DNA of 64,000 nucleotides from Paucibacter sp. DJ2R-2 (GCF_025717675.1 NZ_JAJIRT010000008.1:62001-126000), one strand, 5' to 3'; shown: positions 8,800-19,418, counted from the stretch's first letter. Notes: generated from the letters alone by a model not told the origin. Numbers and translations are program-made.

Positions 8800-11700
8800 A
8801 TGGGCCGACTGCATCGCTTGAACGTCGGGACCTGGCTGGCCCGGCATGTCGGCCCGGCTTTCTTCTTCCTGACCGCCGCCGAGCCGGAAGCACCGGCTCT
8901 GCTCAACGACATGCTGGACCCGCAAGAGGGCCCGGTGCTGGCACCGATACGTTCCGAAATCTTCGGCCAGCAGCGCTTTGCCCAGCATGGCCGCAGCCTG
9001 GCGGCCACGCACCGGGTGCTCGCGGTGCACGAGCAAGGCCGCGGCCAGACCTTCTTCCCGCGCCTGCGCAGCAATGTCGCGAGCCTGCGCCGGGCCCACC
9101 GTTTTCTCGCCGCCCAAGCCAGCACCGGCTTTGACATCAGCCCGGCCGCCGAATGGCTGCTGGACAATTTCCATCTGATCGAGGCCCAGCTCAAGGAAGT
9201 CCACGAGGGCTTGCCGCGCCGCTATTTCCGCGCCCTGCCGGTGCTGCAAGACCCGCCTCTGGCGGGACTGCCGCGCGTCTACGGGGTGGCCTGGGCATTT
9301 GTGGCCCACACCGACGGTGCCTTTGACGAAGAGCTGCTGGTGCACTTTCTGTGTGCCTACCAAGAGGTGCGGCCGCTCAATCTGGGTGAGATGTGGGCGC
9401 TGCCGACCACGCTGCGCGTGGTTTTGATCGAGAACCTGCGCCGCCTGGCCGAACGCGTGGCCGGCCAGAAGGCCGCACGCGAGCTGGCCAACCAATGCTG
9501 CGATCGCATCGAGCGCCTGGGCCTGGCCGAGCTCGACCAGCAGCTCGCCGGCCTGCGCCAGCGCGGCCTGGACCAGGCCTTTCTGGCGCAGATGGCGCAG
9601 CGCCTCTTGCACCGCGCGGGCAACAGCAACCCGGTCGCCGACACGCCCTTGCAGCAGGCCGGTGCCGAGCTGCGCCGTGCCTGGCTGCTGCAGGCCCTGC
9701 CCGACCCGGCCGGCGCGCAGCTGCAACAGGCCGCCGAGCAAACCGCCGACAACCTCAGCGTCAGCAATGCCGTCAGCTCGCTGCGTGTGATCGGCGAGGC
9801 CGACTGGCCCGAGATCGTGGCGCGCAGCAGCCCGCTGATGCAGCTGCTCTTGAACTGCGACAGCTTTGCCGCCGAACACAGCCGCACCCGCGACCAAACC
9901 CTGCACGGCATCGAGACCCTGGCGCGGCGCTGCGGCCGCAGCGAGCTTGGCGTGGCGCAGGTGCTGATCGACGTGATGCTATGCCCGCACGCCGGCGGCG
10001 CGCCCGTGCCGCCCCATGCCCAGACCGCCGGCCACTGGCTGCAGGGCGAAGGCCGCCCCGCCCTGCTGCAGGCCCTGGGCTTGCAGGAATCGGCCAGCCT
10101 GCTTTGGCGGGCCGCCCTGCGCCGCCATGCCCTGGTCCTTTATCTGGGCGGCTTGGGCCTGGGCTGCGCCGCTTTGCTGGCCGGTCTGGCTCGCTTCGAT
10201 CCCGCCCTGGCCGCGGCCCCCTGGCCCTGGCTGCTGGCCTGCCTGGCGCTGATGCTGCTGCCGGCCTCGGAAGCCTGGCTGGCCTTGATGAACCGCCTGC
10301 TCAGCGAATCGCTGCGGCCGGCCCAGCTGCCGCGCCTGGCCCTGGCCGAGGGCATTGCGCCGACCCAGCGCGTGCTGGTGGTGATGCCGGTGCTGCTCAG
10401 CGACGCCGCCACCATTGCCGAGCTGGCCCACCGCCTGCAGCTGCACCAGCTGGCCAACCCGGAAGCACAAGCCCAGTTCGCCCTGCTCAGCGACTGGGCC
10501 GATGCCGACAGCGCCAGCCTGCCCGGCGATCAAGCCCTGCTCGACGCCGCCGTCGCCGCGATCCGTGCCCTCAATCTGGCCACACCGGTGGCCGCGGGCG
10601 CCCCGGCGCGCTTTCTGCTGCTGCACCGGCAGCGCCGCTTCAGCGACAGCGAGCAACGCTGGATCGGCTGGGAGCGCAAGCGCGGCAAGCTGGAGCAGCT
10701 GGTGGAAGCGCTGGCGCAAGGCGAAAACAGTGGCCTGGCTTTTGCCGACCTGGGCCCGCTGTCCCAGACCGCGCCGCACACCCGCTATCTGCTGACCCTG
10801 GACAGCGACACCCAGATGCCACCGGGCCGCCTGCGCGAGCTGGTGGGCGTGGCCGCACACCCACGCAACGAGCCACGCCTGAGCCCGGCCGATGCGGCCG
10901 GCCAGGCCGGGCCGCGCCGGGTGGTGGCCGGCTATGCCATCTTGCAGCCGCGGGTGGTCACGCCGCTGCCGGCGCGCGGCGACTTCACGCCCTACCACTG
11001 GCTGTTCGCCGGCCAGTGCGGCCTCGACCCCTATGGTTCGGCAAGCTCCGAGACCTACCAAGACCTGTTCGACGAAGGCAGCTTCACCGGCAAGGGCTTG
11101 CTCCATGTGCAGGCCCTGCAAGCGGTGCTGAACGGCCGCCTGCCCGAGGGTCAGGTCTTGAGCCATGATCTGCTGGAAGGCGCCCTGGCCCGCTGCGCCG
11201 CCGTCAGCGACATCAGCCTGGTCGAGGACGCACCGTTTCACGCCGATGTGGCCGCCTCGCGCGTGCACCGCTGGATCCGTGGCGACTGGCAGCTGCTGCC
11301 TTTCTTGCTGCCGCGCCGCTGGAGCCAGCAGGCCCTGCGCCTGGGCGCGCTGAACCGCTGGAAGCTGCTCGACAACTTGCGCCGTTCCCTGGTGGCGCCC
11401 GCCTCCCTGCTGCTCTTGCTGCTGTCCCTGGCCTTGCCCGCGGGCCTGTGGCTGGCGCCGGGGCTGGCCCTGGCCCTGGTGCTGGCCGCCCATCTCGCCG
11501 GGCCCTTGCTGGGCGCCCTGGCCGGCTTGCTGCCCAGCCACGGCGGTTTTGCGCCGGGCCATTTCTGGCTGCGCGGTCTGACCGAGCTGGCGCGCGCCCT
11601 GCTGGGCAGCTTGTGGCAGCTGGCCCTCTTGCTGGAACAAAGCGCCTTGGCCCTGGACGCCATCGTGCGCGCGCTCTGGCGCAGCGGCCACAGCCACCGG

Positions 11701-14700
11701 CTGCTGCTGCAATGGACCACGGCCGCGGCCGCACAGGCCGCAGCCGCGCGCAGCTGGCCGGCCGTGTTCGCCCGCCACCGCCGCGCCAGCCTGGGCGGCT
11801 TGCTGGCCCTGGCCGGCCTCTTGCTGGCCGGCACCGAGGCGGCGGCTCTGGCCACGGCCTTGTGCCTGCTCTGGGCCGCCACACCGCTCTGGGTCGGCTG
11901 GGCCAGCCGGCCGCAAGGCCTGATCGGCGGCCGCCGGTCCGAGCGCGTCAGCCTGCAAGAGCGCGCCTATTTGCGCGGCATCGCACGCGACACCTGGCGC
12001 TTCTTCGAGCGCTGCGTCGGCCCGCAAGACCGCCACCTGCCTCCCGACAATCTGCAGATGCTGCCGCAGGAGATGCTGGCCCATCGCAGCTCGCCGACCA
12101 ATATCGGCCTCTATCTGCTCAGCGTGGCCTGCGCACGCCAGTTCGGCTGGATAGGCACGGAAGAATTGATGCGCCGCCTGCAGGCCACGCTGGACAGCCT
12201 GGGCACGCTGGAGCGCCACCGCGGCCACTGGCTGAACTGGTACGACACCGAAACCGGCGCCGCCCTGCTGCCACGTTATGTCTCCACCGTGGACAGCGGC
12301 AACCTCTGTGGTCACCTGCTGGCGGTGGCCCAGGCCTGCCGCGCTTTGGCCTTGGCACCCTATGCCGCCGAGCCGGCCGCCGCTGCGGTACAGGATTCGC
12401 TGCAGCGCCTGCGCGAGCTGGCACCGCTGTGGCCGGAGCAGCCGCAAATCATGCTCAATCAGGGTTTGATGCGCCTGCTGCTGATCGAAAACCCCTTGCA
12501 GGAAGCGCGCCGCGCGCCGCAAGCTTTTGAGCAGCTGCTGCGCGAGGCCGCCGAGGGCATGGACGCGCTGAACCGGCTCGGGCCAGGCATCGATCCAAGC
12601 TCGGCGCGCCAGCGCCTGGCCTGGCTGCTGATCGATCACCTGAACACCTTGCGCTCGGCCCTGGAGGACCAGCTGGCGGCTTGCTTGCCCGCTGCGCAGC
12701 AAGCCGCCAGCGCTCGCCTGCTGGCCCTGGCGCAGCGCTGCGAGGCCCATGCCGGCGAACCCGACTTCGCCTTCCTCTACCACCCCAAGCGCCATTTGCT
12801 GCACATCGGCCTGCGCGTCGCCGAGCAGGAACTCGATGCCGGCTTCTACGACTTGCTGGCCTCGGAGTCGCGCCTGACCAGCCTTTGGGCCATGGCCAAG
12901 GGCGATGTGCCGGTGCGCCATTGGGCGGCGCTGGGCCGGCCCTTCTTCGCCGTCGGCCTGGCCGCAGGCCTGCGTTCCTGGTCGGGTTCCATGTTCGAGT
13001 ACCTGATGCCCAGCCTGATGCTGGACGAGCCGGTGGGCAGCGCCCTGCGCGAAGCCTGCCGCGCCGCCATCGAAGAGCAGATCGCGTTCACGGCCGCGGC
13101 TGGCCTGCCCTGGGGCATTTCGGAGTCGGCCTATGCTGGGCGCGACCACAGCCTGGCCTATCAGTACGCGCCCCAGGGCGTGCCCCGCCTGAGCCTGCGT
13201 CGCACGCCGCCCGACGAGTTGGTGATCGCGCCCTACGCCACCGCCCTGGCCGCGCAGCTGGAGCCACAACGGGCCTGCCGCAACTTCGAACGCCTGGAAG
13301 CGCTGGCGGCGCGCGGCCGCTACGGTTTCATCGAGGCCCTGGACTTCAGCCCGGCCCGCCAGGGCCAAGAGCAAGGTCCGGGCCTGCCCCAGGCCGGTCC
13401 GGCCGGCCATGTGCCGGTGGCCACCTTCATGGCCCACCACCAGGGCATGAGCATCGCCGCCCTGGCCAATGTGCTGCTGGCCGGCCAGGTACAGCGTTGG
13501 GGCATGGCCTGCGCGCCGCTGGAGGCGGTGGCCTCGCTGCTGCATGAGCGCTCGCCGCGCGAGATTTCGCGCCTCTACCAGGCGCCCGCGCTGCTGCCGG
13601 CCCAGGTTTTCGAGCGCCGCGCGGGCGGCCTGCTGCGCGAGGTCCACCCGGGCATGGCGGCGATCGAGCCGAGCCAGCTGCTGTCCAACGGCCGCTACCA
13701 GCTGAGCCTGCGCCCCAATGGCGCGGGTGCGTCGAACCTGGGCGCCATGGGCCTGAGCCGGCGCCGCGACGACGCCTTGCGCGACGAGTACGGCAGCTTC
13801 TTCTTCCTGCGCGGCCTGGACGCCGCGGCGCCGCAGCGCCTGGTCTCGCTGACCCAGCATCCGGCGCCCGATGCGGCCGCCCATTACCGCTGCAGCTTTC
13901 ACCCGGACCGGGTCTGCCTGAGCGCGCGCTGGCCGGGTCTGAGCAGCCAGCTGACCGTCTGGATCAGCCCCGAAGACGACATCGAGTTCCGCCAGGTGGA
14001 GCTGCACAACCTCGGCGAGCAGGACTTGGAACTGGAGCTGATCTCCGCCTTCGAGCCGACCCTGGCCGAGCCGCGCGCGGACGAGGCCCACCCGGCCTTC
14101 AGCAACCTGTTTCTGCGCGCCGAATGGAACCCGCAGCAACAAGCCCTGCTCTGGCAGCGCAAGGCACGCCTGCCCGGCGAGCCGGAGCTGCACCTGGCGC
14201 ATTTCCTGACCGAGCTGGTGCTCAGCGAAGACAGTGACGCGCCAGCCGAGCGCGGCTCGCTGCTCGGCCTAGCCGTGCAGACCGACCGCCAGCGCTGGCG
14301 TGGCCGGCTGCGGCCTGCCAGCCAGCCGCTGGGGCAGCTGCGTGCCGTGCCCGGCGGCCGGGAGTCGGTGACCCTGGACACCGGCCTCGATCCGGTCTGC
14401 GTGCTGGCCACCCGCCTGCGCATTGCCCCAGGCGCCAAGCTGACCCTGACCTTTGCCACGGCGGCCAGCCATCTGCCCGGCCTGCTCCATGCGGTGATCG
14501 ACAAATACCGCCAGGCCGCCCATGTGCAGCGCGCCTCGCTGATGTCGGCCACGCTGACCGGCATCCGTCTGCGCAGCCTGCGCATCAGCCCGGCCAATCT
14601 GGCCGCCGCCCAGACCCTGAGCACCGCCTTGCTGATGAGTTTGAGCCGGCCGCATCTGGCCCAGGCGGGCGCTGCCGGCTCCGGCACGGCACCGGATGCC

Positions 14701-17700
14701 TGCGACCGCAGCCTGCTCTGGCGTTTCGGCATCTCCGGGGACCAGCCCATCGTGCTGGTGCAAGCCGGCGTGATCGAAGGACTGGGCCTGCTGCGCAGCT
14801 TGGCGCAGGCCATGCGGATCTGGGCCTGGGCCGGTGTGGCCTGTGATCTGGTGGTGGTCAATGGCGAGGCTGCGTCCTACCAGATGAGCTTGCAGCGCGA
14901 GATCGCGGCCTTGCGCGAGCGCCATCTGGCCGAGTGCAGTGCGCAAGCGCAAATGCAGCAGCCCCCAGGCCAGCCCAGCCGCAGCGGCTTTCATCTGCTG
15001 CGCGCCGAGGAACTGAGCGCTGCCGAGTTCGCCAGCCTGCGCAGCCTCGCCTGCATCACCCTGGACGCCGACGGCCGCCCCCTGCACCACCATGTGCAGG
15101 CCTGGGCCGAACAGTTCGAGACGGCCTGCGCGCTGCGCCAGGACGGCGGAGCACTGAGCGTGCAGCTGCGCCCCATGCCGACACAGCAGCAGGCCGCGCC
15201 AGGCCAGTTCAATGCCGACGGCAGTCACTTTGAATTCGAGGTCAGCCCCCGGGAGCGGCCCGATCGACCCTGGATCAATGTGCTGGCGAATGCCGGCTTC
15301 GGCTGCCAGGTCTCCGACAGCGGCGCGGGCTACAGCTGGGCGGTCAACAGCCGCCTGCATCAGCTGACGGCCTGGTCCAACGACCCGGTGGCCGACACGC
15401 CGTCCGAATGGTGCCTGCTGCAAGACGAGCGCAGCCAGGAGACCTGGAGCTTGTGCCCCTCGGCCTGGGGCGACGGCGGGCCGGCCCAGGTGCGCCACGG
15501 CCAGGGCTGGAGCGAGATCAGCCAGCAGCGCGGCAGCCTGAGCTGGACCCTGGGCTGGTGCGTGGACAGCCGCCTGGCGATCAAGCAGCTGCAGATCAGC
15601 CTGCACAACAGCGGCGAGCGCGAGCGCCATCTGCGCCTGATTGGCCTGACGGAGTGGCTGATGGGGGCCAGCCGCAACGAGCGCATGAGCAGCCGCTGCA
15701 GCCATCTCCAGCAAGGCGGCGCCACCGCCCTCTTGTGCACCCAGAACGAAGCCTCGGCCGGCTTCGGCCAGAGCACGGCCTTCCTGGCCCTGCTGCCCAA
15801 GCTGACGGGGGCAGCCGGGGTGGCGGACCAAGGCTTTGAGGGTGAACGACTGGACTGGACCTGCGACCGGCGCGAGCTCTTCGACGCCCGCGGCCGCCTG
15901 CAGCTCCCTGACCATGGCGGCGAGGTCAGCGGCGCCGGCCTGGACCCTTGCGCCATGATCAGCCGCCGCTGGACCCTGGCCGCCGGTCAGCGCTGCGAGC
16001 ACAGCTTTCTGCTCGGCCACGCCGACAGCCCGGCAGCGGCCCAAGCCCTGCTCGCTCAGGCCCTGCAGCAGCCACCGTCCGCCCGGCTGCAAGCGGCCCG
16101 CGCCAGCTGGGACGAGCTGCTGAGCGCCACCGAGGTGCGAACGCCCGACCCCTTGTTTGACGCCATGGTCAACCGCTGGCTGCTGTACCAGACGCTGGCC
16201 TGCCGGCTCTGGGCCAAGGCGGGCTTCTACCAGGCCGGCGGCGCCAGCGGCTTCCGCGACCATCTGCAGGACGCCATGGCCCTGGCCTGGGCGGCGCCGG
16301 AGCTGCTGCGCGCGCAGATCCTGGAGGCCGCCGGGCGGCAGTTTGCCGAGGGCGATGTCCAGCACTGGTGGCATGCGCCGCTGGGCGCCGGCGTGCGCAC
16401 CCATTGCTCGGACGACCTGCTCTGGCTGCCCCTGGCCTGCCTGCACCATCTGCGCGCCAGCGGCGACGCCGGCCTGCTCAAGGAGGAGCTGCCCTTTCTC
16501 GACGGCGTGGCCATCCCCGAGCACGGCGAAGACCGCTATGCCCGGCCGGGGATCAGTTCCCAGAGCGCAAGCGTCTACGAACACGCGGCGCTGTGCATCG
16601 ACCACAGCCTGCGTGTCGGCGCCCATGGCCTGCCCCTGATCGGCACGGGCGACTGGAACGACGGCATGAACCTGGTCGGCCCGCAAGGCCGCGGCGAGTC
16701 GGTCTGGCTGGGCTGGTTTCTGTGCCGCCTGGTGGCCGACTTCGCGCCGCTGGCGATCGAACGCGGCCAGGACGAGCGGGCGCAGCGCTGGCTCAGCGCC
16801 GCTGAGGGCTGGCGGCACGCTCTGCTGGACCAGGCCTGGGACGGCGCCTGGTACCGGCGCGCTTTCTTCGACGAGGGCCAGGCCCTGGGCAGCCACGCCA
16901 ATGCGCAGGCCCGCATCGATTTGATCGCGCAGGCCTGGAGTGTGCTGTCGGGCGTGGCACCGCTGGCGCGGCAGCAAGAAGCGCTGGCCTCCATGGACGC
17001 GCTGCTGGTGGACGGCGAGGCGGGGCTGATACGCCTGCTGGACCCGCCCTTCCAGGACGCGAACCCGGAGTCAGCCCCCAAAAGCAAGACCGAGACCGAG
17101 ACCGAGGCCGAGCCCGCACCCAACCCGGGCTACATCCAGGCCTACCCGCCCGGCGTGCGCGAGAACGGCGGCCAGTACACCCACGCGGGCGTCTGGGCCC
17201 TGATGGCGCAGGCCGGCCTGGCTCTGCAATTGCACGAGGCCGCTGCAGGCGATCCAGAGGCAGCCGCGGCGCTGCGGCAACAGGCCGATGCGGCCGGCGA
17301 GCAGGTGTACCGTTACTTCCGCTACCTGTGTCCGGCGCATCGGGCCAGCGACCCCGGGCAAGGCTCGGTCTACGGCACCGAGCCCTATGCGGTGGCGGGC
17401 GATGTGTACAGCGCCCCGCCTTACACCGGGCGTGGCGGCTGGAGCTGGTACACCGGCTCGGCCGCCTGGCTGCACCGCGCGGCCATCGAGTCCATATTCG
17501 GCCTGCGCCTGAGCGCCCGCAGCCTGATGCTGCAGCCCTGCCTGCCCGCGGCCTGGCCGCGCGCCGAGCTGAGCCTGCGCCGCCACGGTCGCCTGATGCA
17601 CTTCACCTTGCTGCGCGGGGGCCAGGCGGCGGCCCAGGAGCTGGCTCAGGCCCAAGGTGCCCGGCTGCTGCAGCCAGGCGAGGCGCTGGACTGGCTGGGC

Positions 17701-17736
17701 CTGCCGCAGGAGGCGCACTTCGTGCTGCCGATCTGA
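8800..17736 (+). CDS. ndvB: Cyclic beta-1,2-glucan synthase (NdvB/Cgs type)
   Basis: 2978-aa inner-membrane enzyme that builds and cyclises beta-1,2-glucan from UDP-glucose; the product acts in the periplasm in osmotic adaptation and host interaction. Hydrophobic segments cluster near residues 445-510 and 865-1050. The GT84 glycosyltransferase region has DSDTQ (D668, D670), SHDLLEG (from 788) and HRWIRGDW (about 823), matching DxD and Q/RxxRW elements. Next come a glycoamylase-like domain, carbohydrate-binding repeats, and a C-terminal GH94 phosphorylase-like domain with DWNDG at about 2618-2622, the general-acid motif that sets chain length. All regions are present in one frame, so it looks complete. 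A low-complexity (K/T)E-rich stretch sits near 2760. It ends at a strong terminator. Confidence 0.93.
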   Translation: MGRLHRLNVGTWLARHVGPAFFFLTAAEPEAPALLNDMLDPQEGPVLAPIRSEIFGQQRFAQHGRSLAATHRVLAVHEQGRGQTFFPRLRSNVASLRRAHRFLAAQASTGFDISPAAEWLLDNFHLIEAQLKEVHEGLPRRYFRALPVLQDPPLAGLPRVYGVAWAFVAHTDGAFDEELLVHFLCAYQEVRPLNLGEMWALPTTLRVVLIENLRRLAERVAGQKAARELANQCCDRIERLGLAELDQQLAGLRQRGLDQAFLAQMAQRLLHRAGNSNPVADTPLQQAGAELRRAWLLQALPDPAGAQLQQAAEQTADNLSVSNAVSSLRVIGEADWPEIVARSSPLMQLLLNCDSFAAEHSRTRDQTLHGIETLARRCGRSELGVAQVLIDVMLCPHAGGAPVPPHAQTAGHWLQGEGRPALLQALGLQESASLLWRAALRRHALVLYLGGLGLGCAALLAGLARFDPALAAAPWPWLLACLALMLLPASEAWLALMNRLLSESLRPAQLPRLALAEGIAPTQRVLVVMPVLLSDAATIAELAHRLQLHQLANPEAQAQFALLSDWADADSASLPGDQALLDAAVAAIRALNLATPVAAGAPARFLLLHRQRRFSDSEQRWIGWERKRGKLEQLVEALAQGENSGLAFADLGPLSQTAPHTRYLLTLDSDTQMPPGRLRELVGVAAHPRNEPRLSPADAAGQAGPRRVVAGYAILQPRVVTPLPARGDFTPYHWLFAGQCGLDPYGSASSETYQDLFDEGSFTGKGLLHVQALQAVLNGRLPEGQVLSHDLLEGALARCAAVSDISLVEDAPFHADVAASRVHRWIRGDWQLLPFLLPRRWSQQALRLGALNRWKLLDNLRRSLVAPASLLLLLLSLALPAGLWLAPGLALALVLAAHLAGPLLGALAGLLPSHGGFAPGHFWLRGLTELARALLGSLWQLALLLEQSALALDAIVRALWRSGHSHRLLLQWTTAAAAQAAAARSWPAVFARHRRASLGGLLALAGLLLAGTEAAALATALCLLWAATPLWVGWASRPQGLIGGRRSERVSLQERAYLRGIARDTWRFFERCVGPQDRHLPPDNLQMLPQEMLAHRSSPTNIGLYLLSVACARQFGWIGTEELMRRLQATLDSLGTLERHRGHWLNWYDTETGAALLPRYVSTVDSGNLCGHLLAVAQACRALALAPYAAEPAAAAVQDSLQRLRELAPLWPEQPQIMLNQGLMRLLLIENPLQEARRAPQAFEQLLREAAEGMDALNRLGPGIDPSSARQRLAWLLIDHLNTLRSALEDQLAACLPAAQQAASARLLALAQRCEAHAGEPDFAFLYHPKRHLLHIGLRVAEQELDAGFYDLLASESRLTSLWAMAKGDVPVRHWAALGRPFFAVGLAAGLRSWSGSMFEYLMPSLMLDEPVGSALREACRAAIEEQIAFTAAAGLPWGISESAYAGRDHSLAYQYAPQGVPRLSLRRTPPDELVIAPYATALAAQLEPQRACRNFERLEALAARGRYGFIEALDFSPARQGQEQGPGLPQAGPAGHVPVATFMAHHQGMSIAALANVLLAGQVQRWGMACAPLEAVASLLHERSPREISRLYQAPALLPAQVFERRAGGLLREVHPGMAAIEPSQLLSNGRYQLSLRPNGAGASNLGAMGLSRRRDDALRDEYGSFFFLRGLDAAAPQRLVSLTQHPAPDAAAHYRCSFHPDRVCLSARWPGLSSQLTVWISPEDDIEFRQVELHNLGEQDLELELISAFEPTLAEPRADEAHPAFSNLFLRAEWNPQQQALLWQRKARLPGEPELHLAHFLTELVLSEDSDAPAERGSLLGLAVQTDRQRWRGRLRPASQPLGQLRAVPGGRESVTLDTGLDPVCVLATRLRIAPGAKLTLTFATAASHLPGLLHAVIDKYRQAAHVQRASLMSATLTGIRLRSLRISPANLAAAQTLSTALLMSLSRPHLAQAGAAGSGTAPDACDRSLLWRFGISGDQPIVLVQAGVIEGLGLLRSLAQAMRIWAWAGVACDLVVVNGEAASYQMSLQREIAALRERHLAECSAQAQMQQPPGQPSRSGFHLLRAEELSAAEFASLRSLACITLDADGRPLHHHVQAWAEQFETACALRQDGGALSVQLRPMPTQQQAAPGQFNADGSHFEFEVSPRERPDRPWINVLANAGFGCQVSDSGAGYSWAVNSRLHQLTAWSNDPVADTPSEWCLLQDERSQETWSLCPSAWGDGGPAQVRHGQGWSEISQQRGSLSWTLGWCVDSRLAIKQLQISLHNSGERERHLRLIGLTEWLMGASRNERMSSRCSHLQQGGATALLCTQNEASAGFGQSTAFLALLPKLTGAAGVADQGFEGERLDWTCDRRELFDARGRLQLPDHGGEVSGAGLDPCAMISRRWTLAAGQRCEHSFLLGHADSPAAAQALLAQALQQPPSARLQAARASWDELLSATEVRTPDPLFDAMVNRWLLYQTLACRLWAKAGFYQAGGASGFRDHLQDAMALAWAAPELLRAQILEAAGRQFAEGDVQHWWHAPLGAGVRTHCSDDLLWLPLACLHHLRASGDAGLLKEELPFLDGVAIPEHGEDRYARPGISSQSASVYEHAALCIDHSLRVGAHGLPLIGTGDWNDGMNLVGPQGRGESVWLGWFLCRLVADFAPLAIERGQDERAQRWLSAAEGWRHALLDQAWDGAWYRRAFFDEGQALGSHANAQARIDLIAQAWSVLSGVAPLARQQEALASMDALLVDGEAGLIRLLDPPFQDANPESAPKSKTETETEAEPAPNPGYIQAYPPGVRENGGQYTHAGVWALMAQAGLALQLHEAAAGDPEAAAALRQQADAAGEQVYRYFRYLCPAHRASDPGQGSVYGTEPYAVAGDVYSAPPYTGRGGWSWYTGSAAWLHRAAIESIFGLRLSARSLMLQPCLPAAWPRAELSLRRHGRLMHFTLLRGGQAAAQELAQAQGARLLQPGEALDWLGLPQEAHFVLPI

Positions 17737-17784
17737 GGGCTGGAGCGGCTTTTCACTGCAAGGAAAAACAGACAGACCCAAAAG

Positions 17785-17810
17785 AAAAAGCGGCCGAGGC
17801 CGCTTTTTTG
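17785..17810. terminator. Bidirectional rho-independent terminator
   Basis: A-run, then stem AGCGGC/GCCGCT with a CGAG loop, then six T (17804-17809). It lies between the convergent cyclic glucan synthase and OmpA-lipoprotein genes, and its A and T flanks let it work in both directions. Confidence 0.92.
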
Positions 17811-17832
17811 TCATGCCTGCAAGGCTCGCTCC

Positions 17833-18777
17833 TCAACGTGCGGCGATCACTCCACTGTCATCGGACAGCACGATCTCGACCCGGCGGTTCAGCTGGCGAC
17901 CGGCGGCATTGTCATTGCTGGCCACCGGATGCGATTCGCCGAAGGACTGGCTGAGCAGCTGCTGGCCGTCCACGCCCTGAGCGATCAGAGCATTGCGCAC
18001 GGCGGCCGCGCGGCGCGAAGACAAGGATTCGTTGCTGGCATCGCTGCCGACGCTGTCGGTATAGCCCTCGATCTGGGCGCGGCGCTGCGGGTAGGCCTTC
18101 AAAAAGCTAGCCAGCTTGTCCAGGCTGCGCTGAGCGCCGCTCTTGAATTCAGCGCGGTTGGTGTCGAACAGCACATCGCCGATGGTGATGACCAAGCCGC
18201 GCTCGGTCTGCTTGGCGTTGAGCTCGCGGATTTGCGTCTCCAGCTGGTAGGTGCGGATGCGCGCGTCCTCGGCCTGCATCTGGGCCTGCTGTTGCACAGC
18301 CGCCGTCTGCGCCTGCGCGTTCAGGCTGTCCTGCTGCGACTGGGCCGCTTGAGCCTGCGCCTGGCCGGCCTTGCGGCTGGCCCGATCGGCCTCTTCGGTG
18401 CGGGCCTGCAAACGGATCTGGTCGCGCCGCACATTGGCGCTGCCGATGGCTGCCTCGGCCACCTTCTGGCGGGTTGCCTCTTGGGCGATGGCGACCTGCT
18501 GCTTGGCCAGATAGGCCAGGTGGTTGACCTTGGCCACTTCGTCTTGCTGGGCCCAGGCGGCATCGGCGCGGCCGAGCGCGTCAGCGGCCAGCTTCATCTC
18601 GCCCGCTGCCATGGACTGGGTTTGCGGGTTGTCCTGGGCGGCGCGGTAGTCGCTGCGGGCTTCATCGAGCATGGCGTTGTTGCTGGGCAGGCTGCTGCAG
18701 CCGATCAGGCTGGCCGAGACCGCCAGCAACGCGGCGCTGACCAGGGACAGGGAATGGATACGACGTGGGATCTTCAT
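17833..18777 (-). CDS. OmpA family lipoprotein with coiled-coil/DUF4398 region
   Basis: 314-aa predicted lipoprotein: signal sequence with lipobox LIGC near residue 27, a DUF4398-like helical region then a long Ala/Gln-rich coiled coil (about 45-190), and a C-terminal OmpA peptidoglycan-binding domain (ITIGDVLFDTNRAEF...IEGYTDSVGS...LNRRVEIVL). ATG 18777 is chosen because the signal peptide starts there; the open frame continues upstream to 18867 without signal character. It follows a DUF4398 lipoprotein gene by 86 bp on the same strand and probably forms an operon that tethers the outer membrane to the cell wall. Confidence 0.88.
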   Translation of the reverse strand: MKIPRRIHSLSLVSAALLAVSASLIGCSSLPSNNAMLDEARSDYRAAQDNPQTQSMAAGEMKLAADALGRADAAWAQQDEVAKVNHLAYLAKQQVAIAQEATRQKVAEAAIGSANVRRDQIRLQARTEEADRASRKAGQAQAQAAQSQQDSLNAQAQTAAVQQQAQMQAEDARIRTYQLETQIRELNAKQTERGLVITIGDVLFDTNRAEFKSGAQRSLDKLASFLKAYPQRRAQIEGYTDSVGSDASNESLSSRRAAAVRNALIAQGVDGQQLLSQSFGESHPVASNDNAAGRQLNRRVEIVLSDDSGVIAAR

Positions 18778-18863
18778 GGGAGCTGCCTTTCGAAATTGAA
18801 GGGAGGGCCGGCCGGAGCGCGGCGCCGCGAGCGCGGGAAAAGAGGGCAAGGCGGTCGCCGGCC

Positions 18864-19313
18864 TCATGGGCGCTTGCGGCTCAGTTCTTCGCTGAGCACG
18901 CGGCTGGACTCGGCCAACTCTTCGGCGGCCTTGCGCGCCTTGCCGGCACCGGCCTTCTTCTCGGCCAGCTGGGCATTGGCCTGAGCGTCCTGGGCCAGCC
19001 AGAGCGCGCGCTCGTAGTCCTTGTCGTTCATGGCCAGGCGGGCGCGGTCGAGCTTATCCTGGGCGCTGCGCATGTCTTGCGGTGCCCACTGCACACCCCC
19101 GGCTGCCGTGGCACTGTTCAGGGCAGCGGCCGACACGGCCATCTGCTCGGTCGGCGGCGGCATGCTGGCGCAAGCGCCCAGCAAGCTGGCGCCGAGCAGC
19201 GCCAGGCTCAAGGTCACTGCAAACAAGGGCGAACGCGGGGCGCCCCGCGCTGGTGCGGCTGCTCGCCCGATGGACCCGGGCAGCGAATCGGGTCTTGCAT
19301 GGAACTTCAACAT
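18864..19313 (-). CDS. DUF4398 domain lipoprotein
   Basis: 149 aa. An N-terminal basic region precedes a hydrophobic signal ending in lipobox LLGAC (about residue 37), then a helical DUF4398 domain (about 45-125) of the type QDMRSAQDKLDRARLAMNDKDYERALWLAQDAQANAQLAE, with a basic C-terminus. The ATG at 19313 has GGAG about eight bases upstream; an upstream in-frame start (19346) would give an odd N-terminus. No biochemical function is established for DUF4398. It is first gene of a two-gene operon with the OmpA lipoprotein and divergent from the BON gene. Confidence 0.8.
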   Translation of the reverse strand: MLKFHARPDSLPGSIGRAAAPARGAPRSPLFAVTLSLALLGASLLGACASMPPPTEQMAVSAAALNSATAAGGVQWAPQDMRSAQDKLDRARLAMNDKDYERALWLAQDAQANAQLAEKKAGAGKARKAAEELAESSRVLSEELSRKRP

Positions 19314-19373
19314 GATGCGGTCTCCAAGGGTTTCGTAGACCTGCAAGCCTGGCGGCTGCCATGCGCTCGGTCG

Positions 19374-19387
19374 GTGCGTTAGAGAAC
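19374..19387. promoter_or_regulatory. Degenerate palindrome related to GTTCGCTAGCGAAC
   Basis: GTGCGTTAGAGAAC differs at three of 14 positions from the palindrome core at 6290-6303. It lies in the divergent region between the DUF4398 lipoprotein and BON genes, 130 bp upstream of the BON start. The shared position in divergent stress-gene promoters supports it; it is weak on its own. Confidence 0.4.
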
Positions 19388-19418
19388 ACAGGCGAGTCGG
19401 TGGGTGCGACGGCGTTTC

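Noticed and set aside
9979-16977. Very long minus-strand open frames (1407 and 902 aa)
   Set aside because: Gln/Ala/Gly-rich antisense frames caused by high GC; the sense strand encodes the cyclic glucan synthase with all its motifs.
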